A stretch of 64,000 bases of DNA from Solea solea. Taxonomy: Eukaryota; Chordata; Actinopteri; Pleuronectiformes; Soleidae. Where the stretch lies: positions 21,995,964 to 22,059,963 of the forward strand of contig NC_081149.1 in the NCBI RefSeq assembly GCF_958295425.1. Reading direction: 5' to 3'. The translations under genes were made by a program, and so were the position numbers. A model generated the notes under the pieces. It was not told where the DNA came from. It searched no databases and worked only from the letters and a program-made list of their open reading frames with translations. Of the stretch, positions 1 through 13,107 are shown in pieces; the first letter of the stretch is position 1; every line of letters begins with the position of its first letter.

Positions 1-996
1 ATGCAGTCTTGACCTCTCCGATCTGACGTCTCACTCAGAGTGGTTAATGATTACCATCTTTCAATGTGTTTCAGCTGTTGCAGCGTTAATCCCGCCCCCA
101 CCCCTGCTCTATCTGAGGGATCTCTCCCGTGGATGTCGAGGTCTGGGCGTTGTTTTGACCTTGTCTCTTTGTCAACACAGGATGGTCAGCCATTAGCTCA
201 TCTGTGCACTCCAACATAACATAAGCATCAAATCTGCAGCACTGATATGGATATGAAACATAGATGATGAAAAAAAGCAAAAAATAATTGAAGGCTTTAC
301 ATGACTTCCATAGCTTATCATCTTCTAAAGCCTTATTTCTTTTTCATCTGTTTCCTTGTTGTCATAACAAAGGGAGCTCATATTTTCTTTGTGTCTCACG
401 CCAAACCATGTTTTCATCTTATTTATTAGAGCTTTTTCCTTTAATAGACTCAGGCTTACGAGAAATAAGTGTTAATAGCCGCCTCGTAAATCTCGGGACA
501 AAATGAGCAACTCTCCACAAGAAGTGATGCTGTCACATGGCTGCAGACACAATAAAAGACAGATAATAAGGTTTTCAAAACAAGATATCGTGACAGGCTG
601 TAGCCAGTGAAAGTTTCTTCCTTTTAAGGCTATCTCTTCCTCATATGCACTCTCTCTGCTGCAGTCTTCAGCGGTGATGAGACAAAACGCCATGTGAAAT
701 TGGAGGGAATGCGTCTGTCGCCTTGCTACTCTGTCCATTCCAAACCCGGACAGCTGGTGCAGTCCAGAGAACAAAGGCGACGTGACGTCTCCCTCTTCCT
801 CACTTACATCCTCAAGTTCTGCCTGGATCAACGCTCAGACGGGTCACACACATCCTCTTATAACCCCAGAGACCGAGTGTCTGGAGACCACTTATGTGTC
901 AGAGAGTTCGTCCCAGTGATCCTGTATCTGCTGACTCACGGCACTGAGGAAAAACCAACAGATGTGACGGAAAGTGATCGCTTAATAAAAAAAGAT

Positions 997-1061
997 CATC
1001 CTCCCCTTCCTCACATATACTTCACACACTAGTAGAGTGAAATTAGATTAAGATGGAGTGA
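997..1061 (+). repeat. 65-bp repeat, partner of 43971
   Basis: cttcctcacatatacttcac acact and gaaattagattaa, then atggag, recur in the same order at 43971-44040. Confidence 0.65.
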
Positions 1062-1119
1062 ATCTTTAAATATTTTTGTTAATATTTCTATGCACTCCGG
1101 TCAAAATTCCTCCGCTCCA

Positions 1120-1225
1120 CTCCGATCCCATACCCTGGAACAGTATTTCTGATTTTCCTCCAAGTACCACCAGAGGAAGCTCACGTACCACTGGTGGTAC
1201 ACATACCACAGTTTGAGAACCATGG
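1120..1225. mobile_element. fragment of a fish repeat with inverted gtaccacc motifs
   Basis: aagtaccaccagagga and cgtaccactggtggtaca then cagtttgagaaccatgg match a common hAT-derived fish repeat known from general experience. The ends are not resolved. Confidence 0.45.
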
Positions 1226-2305
1226 TATTAGATGAATATGTGTGGAGTGGAAAGTTCAAACAAGAGTTGCATATTGTTTTTCCTCAAACACATCACACAC
1301 TGTAATTGAAAGTTTTCCTCTTGTTTACCGACTCTTAATTCATTAATGGCTGCTAATTTGCGGAACACATGCATCTGGACACTGTTTGTTACGGTGCTGA
1401 GAGACCGATGCCTCCCCCTCTGTGAGATCTACTTGTATTGAGATGCAGTGACACACTCTGGTAATGGGTTCGTGTCATTAGAAGTCTTCAGTGTATCTAA
1501 GTTTCCCTCAGCCACATGAGGACAAGTCACGCTGTGAAATTGGCCAGACTGTGGTGAACTGTTAATGGGATCCGTTGATTTACAGGCGTTGATGGTTATT
1601 GCCTTTATCTAGACACTGTATGTGTATGTATGCACCAATTAGACACAGCGTTGAGACCAGTTGGGCTGTTTTCATTATGTGGAAAAACAAACTGTTGTCC
1701 AGGCGACACACACATCACTCAGGAATCTAGAAAAACATGATTGGATGAGCAGAGAGTCTGGCTCCGGAGTGCTGAGCTGTTTTCCTTCCCTCTGACCACA
1801 GAGGACGAGTGTAACGCCAAAGGCTGGACGTTCTGCGCCTCCGGCCGGTCGGTCACAGCGGGAGTCATATTGTGGCACATTTGATGCTGTTCACAGAGTG
1901 ACAAGTGTAGCAGCTGCTAGACTCAACTCGATCAGGCCACGTCTGAGTGCACTGAGTCAAACAGTCCACATGACGACACCACAGTGTTTTTGACGAGACA
2001 ATAATTGAACAAATCACTGAGCTACTCTTGATTAATTTAACTTCGGTTCAATTTTCAGCTATGCTCTGTGGTTTGGCTCTGCAGATGGTAACGTTGAGTT
2101 GGTTCACTGCTTTGGTTCCAAATTGAATTTTCTTTATATTCATTGGAAGAATTACAGTATGGTATTTTTTTTTTTTTTGCAAATGTCCATAGTCTGCAGT
2201 GCATGAACCCTTCAAACTTTCAATGTCCCCGGATTTTATTTAAGTGGTGCTAACACGAAGTTGCAAATAACCTGGACTTAAGCGTTTAAAGAAATGTGGT
2301 TTTTA

Positions 2306-2660
2306 AAGGTGCAGTACGAGAAGTTATGATTCTGCTTCTGTTTGGTCTTCATGAACAGAATCGATCATGTTGTATGCCGCATCCGTCGTCTGTCAAGCAA
2401 AACTATCAGACCTGACAGAGGGAGTGTTTTTGTGTATACAGTAGCTGAATGACGATTGGCGATTTTTGAGCAGAATGTTTTGTTTCTGAAACTTTTCTTG
2501 AGCGCTTCTTTTGTGCTTTCAGTCTTTCAATCCTCCAACCTGTTGGCAACCATCTATGTTGCTCGTGCTATGTTACTGTTGCCCCCTGTTTGTTTTGATA
2601 GAATAGGAATCACTGTGTGCACTTCCTGTGTGGAAAGGTTACACACACTATATTTTTAAA
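2306..2660. repeat. dispersed repeat R1, copy A
   Basis: Shared landmarks with the other copies: aaaggtgcagta at the start, ctgcttctgtttggtcttca, ggagtgtttttgtgtataca, gtgctttcagtctt and cacttcctgtgtgg at the end. I do not recognise the family. Confidence 0.65.
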
Positions 2661-2884
2661 ACTGTCTGTCATACACATTATTTCCAATAAACCTTTGCTG
2701 AGCTCTGTCAAACGCCAAATTAAAACAATTTTGACAATGACAAAATAAAAGCATTTAGGGAATGGAACATTCTTCCTTCAGATTTTTTCATAATATTCTT
2801 TACAATCGTACAGCAGGAAGCCCAAGGTCAACAGGCTGAAAGTGAAAGTTTTTGTTTGTTTGCACGTTCTTGCACATTTACTGG

Positions 2885-3030
2885 CATAGGCATTAAGTTT
2901 AGGGCTAACGGTGGTTAAGTTAGGGTTAGGAATTAACTGGTAATGGTTAAGGTCAAGAATAAGGCATTGGTTAGGCTGTCTAAATGAATGGAAGTCAATG
3001 TGAGTCCTTAAAAGGATAGCTGTGTGAACC
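2885..3030 (+). repeat. ttaggg-containing dispersed repeat, copy 1
   Basis: It shows taagttagggttaggaatta and taatggttaaggtcaagaat, followed by gtgagtccttaaaaggatag and a TG-rich tail. See the copies at 6297 and 37725. Confidence 0.6.
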
Positions 3031-4836
3031 TCTGTGTGTATGTGTGATGACTGTACGTGCAGGTATCTGTAAATGGATTTCCTCCTGGCTGGAGATCTGA
3101 CCCGTGTCTCCCTCCTGTGACCCTGTGGATGATTGCAGTGACTGACGTGTTTGATCCCTGTGCTGATGCTGGGCTTTTGATGGCTGCCCCACTTTGATAC
3201 CACGACAATTGAATCCAAACCTCCCACTGTGTGACCCACAGGTAGACTGTCGCACACACACACCCTCATATCTGAACAGGGCGTGCTATTTCCTTCCTCT
3301 CTCTTTTATCTTGAGCACTGATATTTGTCGTACTCTGACTTTGACCTCCAGCTTTTAATAACCTCAGAACTGTAACCCCCCAAACCTCACTTATTGTATT
3401 TCATAATGCATTTATTTTATTCTTGTTGACAAAGACCGTTCTTCCTGTGAAACCACTTGCCACAGTGGTTTTTCTGACCTCACAGGAAATCCAGAAAAGT
3501 CAGGGTTTCCAGTAAAACGGGAGTGTTCTCCTGCAGTTTTCTCTCCTCGTTCTTATACAACAGTTCTGTTTCCTGACTGTTTGACGTCTTCCTGTATTAA
3601 TCCAAGCAAGCGAGGAGCTTGATTTACAAGCAACGCAGGACCACTTTACTTTTACTCTGCTTTTATGTCATGTTCACTCGGATGGAACAACAGGCTGACT
3701 AATGGCGAAAGCAGACCCATAACCTTTAAAACATACAGCTTGTTGAAATGAAATTCAACAGTTTTTGGTCATTTAGACGATGAAGACATTTTTATCTGAT
3801 ATGATTTATTGCCCGGGAAGGTACGAAGCGCTCGGCGAATCAAACGTGTACGCGCGCTGTAAAGGTGGAACCTTTTGTGATGATTGTTTATGAGAGAAAA
3901 CGTTTACATCGCAGCTTCTCTGGAAACTAACGCGCGACATCCTGAGAGTTATAGGTCTGCGCGTCTACGTGAGCGGTTTTTCTAACACTAAATCTCAGCA
4001 TAGGTCAGCGCTCTGTTTTCCTACTTTTCGGTCCCGGCCCAGAAGTGTCTGGTACCTTCATAGAGCGCCGAGGACGGCCTAGAGCAAAGAGGGGAAAAAT
4101 GGCAATAGAAAAAGTGATTGTGAAATGTGGGAGCGAGGAGCGTTTGGCAGCGCTCGTCTTGTTTGCTCAGTAAACCCAGAGGCTTGTGTTTTTTTTCACG
4201 CTGAGGGAAATGCCCGCATTGTTGGGCCTGGAGACCGTGGTTACAGGCCAGCCCAGGGCCCAGCCAGGCAGGTTGGGACAAACAACAAGATGAAGGTCAG
4301 CTAATATAGCAGTTAATTCCACTTCCTTGTCCCCGGGACACCCAGGCAGGGTTTATTTGAAGATCCCAGACCCTGAAGTCACTCTGCACTTTGTTTAGTC
4401 CATGAGTATTTTTGGTCCGAGCCAACACTTTCAGATATTAATGTATTCAGATGAGAAGGGAGGGAGGGTGGCAGAGGAAGGGAAGAGGGGGAATACAGCC
4501 AAGCAGAAAAGGAGGAGAAGATTTCCACACATTTCTGTCTCACATTGTGGACTTAGATCATTGGGTATTTAGTTAAAAAGCACACAAACCGAAAGTTAAT
4601 AGCTTATTTCACAGTGTAGATTTTGTCTGAGGCCTCAAGTGAACAAACAACTGTATTTTATGGTCACACTGTTTCATGTCAACACTGATTTCCCCAAAAC
4701 CGTTTCTGATTCACTACGACATTTGAGTTTTTAAGTTTTCATTAGCCCTTTTTCTTTGTTTTGTCAGAGACTCAGAGAACTGAGGCTGAAAATAGCTCAG
4801 TATCAGTTTAACCTCATTACATTATTTATAAATATT

Positions 4837-5080
4837 AGGGTTGTCAATCCATTAAAAAGAATGAACTAATTCATCGCACAATTTTCTGTAATTAATCGCT
4901 AAAGCTTATAACGGATATTTATTTATATGAAATCATGGAATGAATGTTAGAATCAACACAAAAAGTATTTTTAAATTCAAAGACCGTTTTAATGGCTTTC
5001 TCTAGACTTTAAACACAGTTTTTCTCCTGTGAAGTACAAATTTGGTACTAAAAAAGGCATCTTGATGTTTTAAACATGTT
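4837..5080. mobile_element. partial dispersed element (gttgtcaatccattaaa type)
   Basis: The start ttagggttgtcaatccatta and the following ttctgtaattaatcgct resemble a common fish repeat with AT-rich, taatcg-containing ends. The boundaries are approximate. Confidence 0.45.
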
Positions 5081-6296
5081 AGTAAATCTTTAGTCGAGAG
5101 GACAAGAGAGAAAACACAAACTCATGTCGAGAGAAAGAGGGAGAGAGAAACGGCGCATGCACACACACACACACACACACTTTAGTTTTGTCACACACTG
5201 AAAGATTCAGGTAAATTAATAAAAGAAAAATACATTTTAAAAACCCAGCCATAGTTTCTAAGTTTCTAACAGTATGTCCCATTAAATTTAAATTTCCTTT
5301 TAATTTGCCAGCCGACACATATACATATATACATAAATACATTTCAGCCACTTGATCATCCTGGATTTTAAAAGGTTCAAAATGTAAAATAAATGTAAAA
5401 TGTATATAATAAATGTATAAGTAATTAAAATAATCAACAACAGCAAACAAACCTTGTTCCAATAACTTGTGGTTAAGTGTTGACATGAAGTTAATACAGC
5501 TTAGATGTATAGTGTAAAAAGAGTAAATGGTGAGGCTGATGAAAATGAATCTGCTTAAGAAGACAAATTAAATTCAACAATAGGATTTGACTGAATGTCA
5601 ATCTTAAAGACTATAAGTTTAAATTGACATTTAAATGACTTCAAATCGCTCTCGGTGTCTGTTCAACTGTGTTTGGTTTCCGCGTGTCCCAGTTAAAGCC
5701 TCAAGGGCTTTAAAAACAGGCTGCTCTCATGAGGCAACTGAAGTGAGTGAGTTTGTGGAGAAGACTCCATGAGATCCATCCACTCTGGCATCGTCTGGAC
5801 TCTGCACTGTGTGTCAATAGACATTAAAAAGGCCTGGTTTATTAGCTGATTGTCTTACTGATAATTTAACTGGGACCTTGACAGAATGCAGTGTGTGTGT
5901 GTGTGGGGTTGGTTGGCGGGTGAAAAATATAGTACACACCATCCAAAAGCCAAGTGGCTTAATCCTGTATGGAAATGGAAATGAGAATAATGAAAGAGGA
6001 CTGACTTTGTCTGTGTGTGCTCTCCTATCCAGGATGGGATGGAGGCCTCTCTAGTGGGGCTTCTCCAGGATGCATAAGAAGAGCCTTTGTACTCCAAAGT
6101 AGTAAGGCAGGAATACGGCTTTTGAACCATGTGCATTGAAAGACAGAGAAAAAATGGAGAGGTAGTTTGGGAGCGAGTGAATGGGTGAGTGAAGAGGTGG
6201 GGGTGCTTTTAAAGGTGTTTTGGACTTGTCTTTTGTGTGTGTCTCTGCATGCATGTGCATTTGCACACTGATTTTTTTTGTGGTGTGTGTGTTCAT

Positions 6297-6450
6297 GTGT
6301 ACTTGTGAGGACCAAAATAGGGCTGTTTATGGGTTAAGACCTGGTTTTTCGGGTTCGAGTTAGAATTAGGTTTATGGCAGGTTAAGGGTTAAAGTTAGGG
6401 CAAGGGGCTTGAGAAGGTCATGTCTGTGTATGTCCTCACTAGGATATGTG
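6297..6450 (+). repeat. ttaggg-containing dispersed repeat, copy 2
   Basis: It starts tgtacttgtgaggaccaaaa, has gggttaagggtt-like and aaagttagggcaaggg segments, and ends gtatgtcctcactaggata before a (TG)n-rich stretch. Confidence 0.65.
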
Positions 6451-6959
6451 CACAAAAATGTGTGTGTTTGTGTGGTGCTCACACAGCAAGCTGATATCAA
6501 GTACCTCTGGAAGACCTCCCTCCATCTCCAGAGGTGCTTCACTCTTTGTTTCATCGAGCCTCATTCCGTCACTCGGCCGCAGCCAGACTGTGAATGAGGC
6601 CTGGGAAGCAACAGAATGACAACTGACGAATGGACGATGGATGGTGTTAAAAGACTGGACTGTGGAAAATAAAGAACAGACTATAGACGGAGAAGTATGC
6701 GAGTTACTTTGCCCCCCAAAAAATATGAGAAAAACTGTATTTGCACTGATCATTTCGTCCAGCGACTGTATGAAGTCCCCTGATTTGAAAAGTGAAGCCC
6801 AGGAAGTAGGACAGAAGTAGCACTTAGCCACTTAGTTACCATTTAGAGGAAAATAGACAATAACGCACAACGTATATAAGTGGAAACCGGTGTGATTGAC
6901 AGCTGGTATTGTCCAATATGAGCCCAGTTGGTGTTGGTAAATTTTCGGTTGCAAAAACA

Positions 6960-7266
6960 ACCACACAATTAATTGATTATTAATGGTTTACTACCTTTAA
7001 TCGTCAACTGTTTTGATAATCGATTCATCGGTTTGAAGCTTTTTTCATGATTAAAGCAAGATTTCGGATTGTTTTAGCTTCTTGAATGTGAATATGTTCT
7101 GGTTTCTTTGCTTCAGATAACAAAGAAATCATTAAAAATTGAATCATTTTGTGACAAAACAAGACATTCAAGAACATCAACATTTTTTTGCTCCATTCGC
7201 TCCATTAATCGAGAAAATAACCGACAGATAAATCGCTGATGAAAATCATCGTTAGTTGCAGCTCTA
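6960..7266. mobile_element. hAT-like MITE copy (cgattaatcga family)
   Basis: The right end is gttagttgcagctcta. The interior carries taatcgagaaaataacc, the inverted ttcttgaatgtgaatat motif and gacaaaacaagacatt. It lies in the opposite orientation to the copy at 10500. The left boundary is approximate. Confidence 0.7.
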
Positions 7267-8132
7267 ATGTTCTGTCTTATATGATTTTCTCGTTCTTGAA
7301 AGCGGGAGAGTAAACAAGGTTTGTAAATGCATTTAGTCAGCTGAGACAACAGTGTTGTATTGTTAGTCGGGGGCACGGGACAAACAAAACAGCATCTGTG
7401 CCGCAGCTCTTGTTTTTCTGGGGGTTAAGGAGACGGAGCAGGGGGCCAAGTGGGTTCCAGGAAAACAAAAGACTGTGATTACATGTAGTTTTCCAACTTG
7501 AAGTGGCTGCGATAGGAGAGATTCCATGAATAAAATCAGACGTCAGATCTGACTGAACTTGATTGAATTTAGTTCCCCCGACTCGCCTCCAGCTGAAACG
7601 TGGCGTTGGAGTTAAATGGAATCCTCTATCGACACTCTACTCCCCTGAGGTGCGGGACTCGGCTGTGAATGGAGATTAGGAATGGTGTCACTGAAGGTCC
7701 ATTGCTGCTGGGTGATGCAAATCGCTCTCTGTGATCCTCCCCGGTGTTCCTCCTTCTCCACAAACTGCTAATCCACTCAAGGATCACAGGCTTCTCAGCT
7801 CTTACTCGCACTCATTTGGGTAGTTCTCAATAATTAGTTTTCTTCTCTCCACATGGAATAAAACACCAATCACTGTCATTAAGACATTCTTCTGACAACG
7901 GAGTTAATGAGTGTCTCCTCGATACGCTGTAATTACATGCTAATTAGATTGTTATTGGACATTCTGAATACCACCTTTTCCTCTTTTCTTGTTGACTGTG
8001 CTATTGGCCCTGTTGATGAGGATGTGTGAATAGGATTAGGCAGCCAGTATCGCTTCCTGTCCCACTGTGCTAGTCGCTTTTCTCAAGGAGCTTTTAAATG
8101 TGTCGTATATTTCTGTATTTATAGCTTTGAAC

Positions 8133-8480
8133 CAGGGCTGGGCAATAATTCACTATAGTATAACAATATAGTATTTATGCACTCTACAAATAAATTTTGT
8201 ACTCTGAGGAAAAAACACATAGAATTGCTTTGAATGTTTTACCTCACCCATAAAGAAATATAAAACCTTTAACTCAAGTAATGTATTTGGTCTAGGGATG
8301 GGACGTTACCACTTTTTGTGTCCGATACCAACGTCATTATCGCAAACGATGCCGGAATAAAACACCAGAAACTAATGTGGTGGCTTTGCTGGATGTGGAA
8401 GCGTCACAGATCCACTGTGATCATTTCAGCCTCTGATCTATTTTCCTGTGTTTGTCCCTATAGTTTGTGACGATATGGAA
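8133..8480. mobile_element. two adjacent partial DNA-transposon starts
   Basis: cagggctgggcaataatt begins at 8133 and tagggatgggacgttacc at 8293, followed by tttttgtgtccgatacca. Both resemble left ends of fish hAT MITEs. Matching right ends were not identified. Confidence 0.4.
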
Positions 8481-10499
8481 TTATAAACCATCACTTCTTT
8501 CTTCTGAATGTGTCAGGCCGGTAGAATACAAAGTACAAAAGGAGGAAGTACTTGTACACTTACTCCATTGCTACAAAAGTAATTTCCACTCAGGTCAGAA
8601 TATGTTTTGGTCTGACGAAGCCCCACACCAGATTGAAACACTGTGTCCTCAATTTTTGTGGCATGTGGCATTTCTGTAGGTGCCATGAATTAATTATTAT
8701 GAGAAAAATGGTCAAGTCAATTGTAAAAATGTGTTTTATATTACATAAATGGTCAGATTCTGATGAATTATATGAAAACTATCTATCCTGATTTAGTGTG
8801 TGTGTTTGTAATATAACATAACATAATCAATTTACAGACATAATACGTTTAAATCCAGATCTGTATCTACTTGCAAAGACGATAAAGAAAAGGCAATATT
8901 TGTTCACTCTGACAAAGAAATCTTTTCCATCCAGTCCTCATCACTACATGTATAGGAAATATGTCATGGGAGAGTTCGCAGTTTCAGTCAAACACTTGCT
9001 TTTTTCCGTGCTCTGGCCGGTGTCAGTGCAGCTGACTGTCAAAGCGCCAACCTGCCATCAAAGCTAGGACGACCGCTGCGTGTCGCATCATCGGCGCCTT
9101 TGTTTTCCAAGGAGTCTCCGTGCTGTTAGCGGGGAGACAATGACCACAGTGTGAACGGGAACACGCATCTGTGTGGAAAGTTCCAAAGTCGGGTGCCACC
9201 AATGGAAACCTGACCCTTGCGTTTGGTCGCCTGCATGTAATACGGATGCCAAAACCTTTGGTCATATCATGTCTGTGTTTGTTGTTCCAGCTCCATCTCG
9301 TTCACACACTGAGAGGAAAGTACACACACACGCACACGCCCAGATCTCTCTTCCACTCCACCCATAGTCCTGCAGTCATTCTGTGCAACTCTGGGCCTTA
9401 TAATAAGATATATATCCAGGGAGATTGTTCATGTATGTTCATGCTCTGAATGACACCGTGATGTCATTATCAGAAAAGCCAGTAAAACCTGAGCAGGCAC
9501 GTGAAACTTACCAGGCCTTAACAACCAGCTCACACACACACACACACACACTGACCTCCTCATTCCTATCTCCGCAGAGTTAGTGTGGTTTTACTGCTAG
9601 TAATCCTGGTGGCCTTACATCCTTACATTAATGGAGAACACAGCTTGAACTTTAAGCAGTGACTGTATAATTGGTTGGCCCCTTTGGAGTATTTTGCACT
9701 GGGCATTGCAGGAGCAGTATATCAATACTCCGTCCACAAGCCAAGACAGATGGACTCTCGTTTGGAGAGGGTTCAGGATTTTCTTTTTTCCTGAATGTGT
9801 GTGTGTGTGTTAAACTCCCATAGGAATAAGTAAAGGGTTTCCACTGATGCCAAAAGCTCTCCGCTACAACAATAACATCTGCGGTTTGGATTAGACACGT
9901 TGGTGATATCACTCTTTCAGTAAAATGCCTGCATTATAGCAATCTTACAGCTTGTCCTTATTGTCTATGAAGTTTATAGAGGCATGGGATCCAACACAAA
10001 TGATGACCTGCGCTGCAGGACATTGAAGTTCTTTGGCAGGAGAACTCTGTTTTAATTCATTTTCTCCTAATGTTTTTCTATTGGCTTCACTTGTGCAGTG
10101 CCACAATGGCAGTGTCCCTTCAGAGAACTCAGTAATCTATATGGTTAAAAAAAAGAGTCCTTTACCTAAGTAAATGTCAACATTACAGTTGGAAAATGGT
10201 TTAAAAAAGGACATTTTTCTCAATAGCATTCATAAAAAAAAGCTTTGAAAGTGAATAAAGATGATTTCTTTTCACTCTTTTGTACATTTTGTTGTAGAAA
10301 ACTGAAATGTGGCAGTGCTTTCAATTGCTGCCTGTAATTACAGCAGAAGTGCAGGGAATGAAGGGGGAAACAAATTTGTGGAACTAAATTACCCTGCAAG
10401 TACTTCTTTTTTTTAATAGCAATTATCCAGTAAATATTAAATAAGATAAAGACAGACGACCGACAGATTTAGCCTGAATTTCATTAGTAGTGTGGAAAA

Positions 10500-10769
10500 A
10501 CTTGTACAGTAACTCTGTCATACTTGGTCCGTAAAATGTCAGATATCGTTAAAAAAACGTTGATCAGTGTTTGTCAAACCCGGAAATGACGACGTTCTCA
10601 AATGTCTTGTTTTTGTCCACAAACCAAAATTATTGAGTTTTAACGATTTCTTTGTTACGTGGAGCAAAGAAACGGAGAAAATATTCACGTTTAAGAAGCT
10701 AAAACATAGGAGATGATTAATTTAGCGATCGATTAATGATCGATGAATCGAGTCATTGTTTCAGCTCTA
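10500..10769. mobile_element. hAT-like MITE copy (cgattaatcga family)
   Basis: It carries ggtccgtaaaatgtcag, gtccacaaaccaaaatta, ttcacgtttaagaagct and the end gtttcagctcta. The left end is eroded. Confidence 0.7.
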
Positions 10770-12359
10770 TTATTTATAGTTATTATAACCATGTAAGTAA
10801 GCAAATAAAGCTTTATTTATGGAGCTCTTTTTCTAAAAACCAGTGTAGTGTATGTGAGGTCTGACTGTTCCATATTGCATCCCGCTGCCTTCTTATGTTT
10901 GTGTTCAAGGATACATATGCAAACAATTACAACAGACAGAATAAGTGATGTAATCTACTTGTGTGAAGCTGTTTTTTGGGGGAAACCACACACTTTTGAT
11001 CATGATAGTAACACAACAGCAAGAAAAGAACAGGAAAAAGAAAATTAAATCTCAGATGGGATGGTCCCGGGTTTTGTTTTTACAGTTTATTTCATTTGAA
11101 TTAATGGTCACTTTTATCAGGCTGTTCAATAGCCAAACACGTATCAATACTTTTTCATCACAGCCATCTACAATTCAATGCAAAAGTAAAAAAAAAAAAA
11201 AAAAAAAAGGAATGGGCAAAAATCAAAAACCACAAAAAAGCCACATTGTTTCATGTGTCATTAAATATATTCATTTGTGATAAACATAATATATTAGTAT
11301 TACAAGACATTACACAACCATTCGCAATGGACACTGCTAAATAACATTTACAAGCCGATGTATAAACATGAGCAGATAATTATGGAGATATAATATTTAT
11401 GGGGAGCAGTCGTTTGTTTGTTTGGTTGGTTGTTTGGGAGTACCTTTAATCTAACGTCGGCAAATCAAGTTGAAATGTGTCTGTACAGATGTGTTGGCAG
11501 AGATTTCATTAGTATGTTGTAAAATTTCAAATGCGATGTACTGAGATGAACCCGTGTTTTTACATGAGTGTAAACCCACTGTGTGTGAGTGTGTGATCCT
11601 CCCGACACACACTCTCCAATTGTAAAAAACTCGTCCGACATTCATTTACTTGTCTTCTCATTTATTACACTTCTAATTATTTAAAAGGTCTGGTTAAAGT
11701 CCACAAAGTAGATAGAACTAGTTAAGGTTAAAAAAAAAATAAAGGAACACTATACAGCTATATAACACACGTAGACATTCAGTCATGCCTTTTTCGTCGA
11801 GTACCAAGTCTTAATAATAATAATGGAAATCCAGTCCTCAAAAAGAGTCATTTTTGAGGTGACACTTGACATTTGACACGCAGCGCGCAAACCGCACACT
11901 GCACAATACACATGTGACATTTCATCACTCCACAGGTTATATTTCCACAACACTGAATACTGTATACAAATCAAATGTGTACATAATTCACAATCATTGT
12001 TAGCTATCAGTCAGCTACAGTAAAGAGGGAGCATGCGGTCGAGGTTAATTTGATAGATGTGGGACATCCCACTTATATTTATTCCTTTATTGGGAAGTAA
12101 ATGCTCATGTCTGATACTTAGGTGTGCCCGGATAAACTGATGTCTGCTCGGGTTTTGCTCCTGGTGCTATATATGTGTATATATATCTATTCCCTCTTCC
12201 AGTCCTTCTTGGTTTGACGATTGACAAACAAGAAAACAGACAACAATGAAGTTGAAGAGAGCCTCTGCTCCTGGTGCCCTGCCCCTACAGGAATGGAGTG
12301 GAATTGAATGTGGGATGAGGTACTCCTTCCTGTGTGCAATGTCTGCGACTGCTTTGGAT

Positions 12360-13107
12360 TAGGGCTGCACAATATACTGAGAATGTACCATCATCACAGG
12401 ATCAGCACGTGCAATATACACGTCGTAGAAGATGTATGCATATCGCAAAGACTGCTTGAAGTGCACAAAGTGTAGATTTGCGTTTATTTAAAATTTTGTT
12501 TCCAGATTTGTAAGAAGTAGTCGGAGGTTAAGAGAAGCAGACGGTGCTTTTTCAGTAATACTGTCTGGGTCTATGTTAACAGGGAACCTAAAGTAGGAGG
12601 AGATTAACGCCTTAAATTTAAAGCTACAGTGCGTAACTCTTTGTGATTTATTTGTTCTTGTTGTTGATGTTATTATTCTGCCTCGGTAACACACTGTACA
12701 TTATTTTGTATGCTGCGTTCTCCATTTCAACATGTGCTTTTTCATACAATACTGTCAGGGAGTGTTTGTGTGTATACAGAGGCAGCGCAGGAGGTGGGCG
12801 AGCTATTTTTTTAGACTTTTCATGGACCATTCTTTGTGTTTTTAGTCTTACTCCAACCCGTCTGCAGCAGTCTCACTCCTCTACCACAGATGTTTCTGTC
12901 GCTTCCATCTGTCTACTGTGTGTAACACTGCTGTAGCAAGCAGCACATAGAGAGAGGTGTGTGGCTTAATCAGCATTGTGTGAACTCATTTAACAATGAA
13001 ACAGCTATACAATACAGTTGTATATAAAGTATTTCTTTATCCATCACAAGTCATATCGCCGTCCCAATAACCTACATCGCATGTTTTCCCGATATTGTGC
13101 AGCCCTA
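12360..13107. mobile_element. hAT-like MITE with 16-bp terminal inverted repeats
   Basis: The left end is tagggctgcacaatat (12360-12375) and the right end is its exact reverse complement (13092-13107), 748 bp apart. The flanks ctttggat and ctttgaac agree at six of eight positions, as expected for an aged 8-bp target duplication. TAGGGCTGC ends and 8-bp duplications are typical of non-autonomous hAT elements in fish. There is no transposase. A second repeat (12618-12960) lies inside it. Confidence 0.8.
12618..12960. repeat. dispersed repeat R1, copy B (inside the 12360 MITE)
   Basis: It shows aaagctacagtgcgtaact, ttattattctgcctcgg, agggagtgtttgtgtgtata, ggcagcgcaggaggtggg and cgcttccatctgtct in the same order as the other copies. 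It is either an insertion into the MITE or an internal part of it. Confidence 0.65.

Larger units (their letters stand above)
1..11660. other. downstream intergenic flank, no gene seen
   Basis: No exon with family identity is found on either strand. Open frames are short and have no coding signature. The stretch contains several dispersed repeats (listed separately) and a CpG-containing, apparently unique block at about 3770-4330. No tRNA or other RNA gene was recognised. Confidence 0.6.

Noticed and set aside
2885..3030. Interstitial telomeric repeat
   Set aside because: The units are degenerate (gttaggg, ggttaag mixed) and the flanks recur at two other sites, so a dispersed element fits better.
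2778..3269. 163-codon minus-strand open frame
   Set aside because: It crosses the ttaggg-type repeat and a TG-rich stretch, and has no family resemblance.
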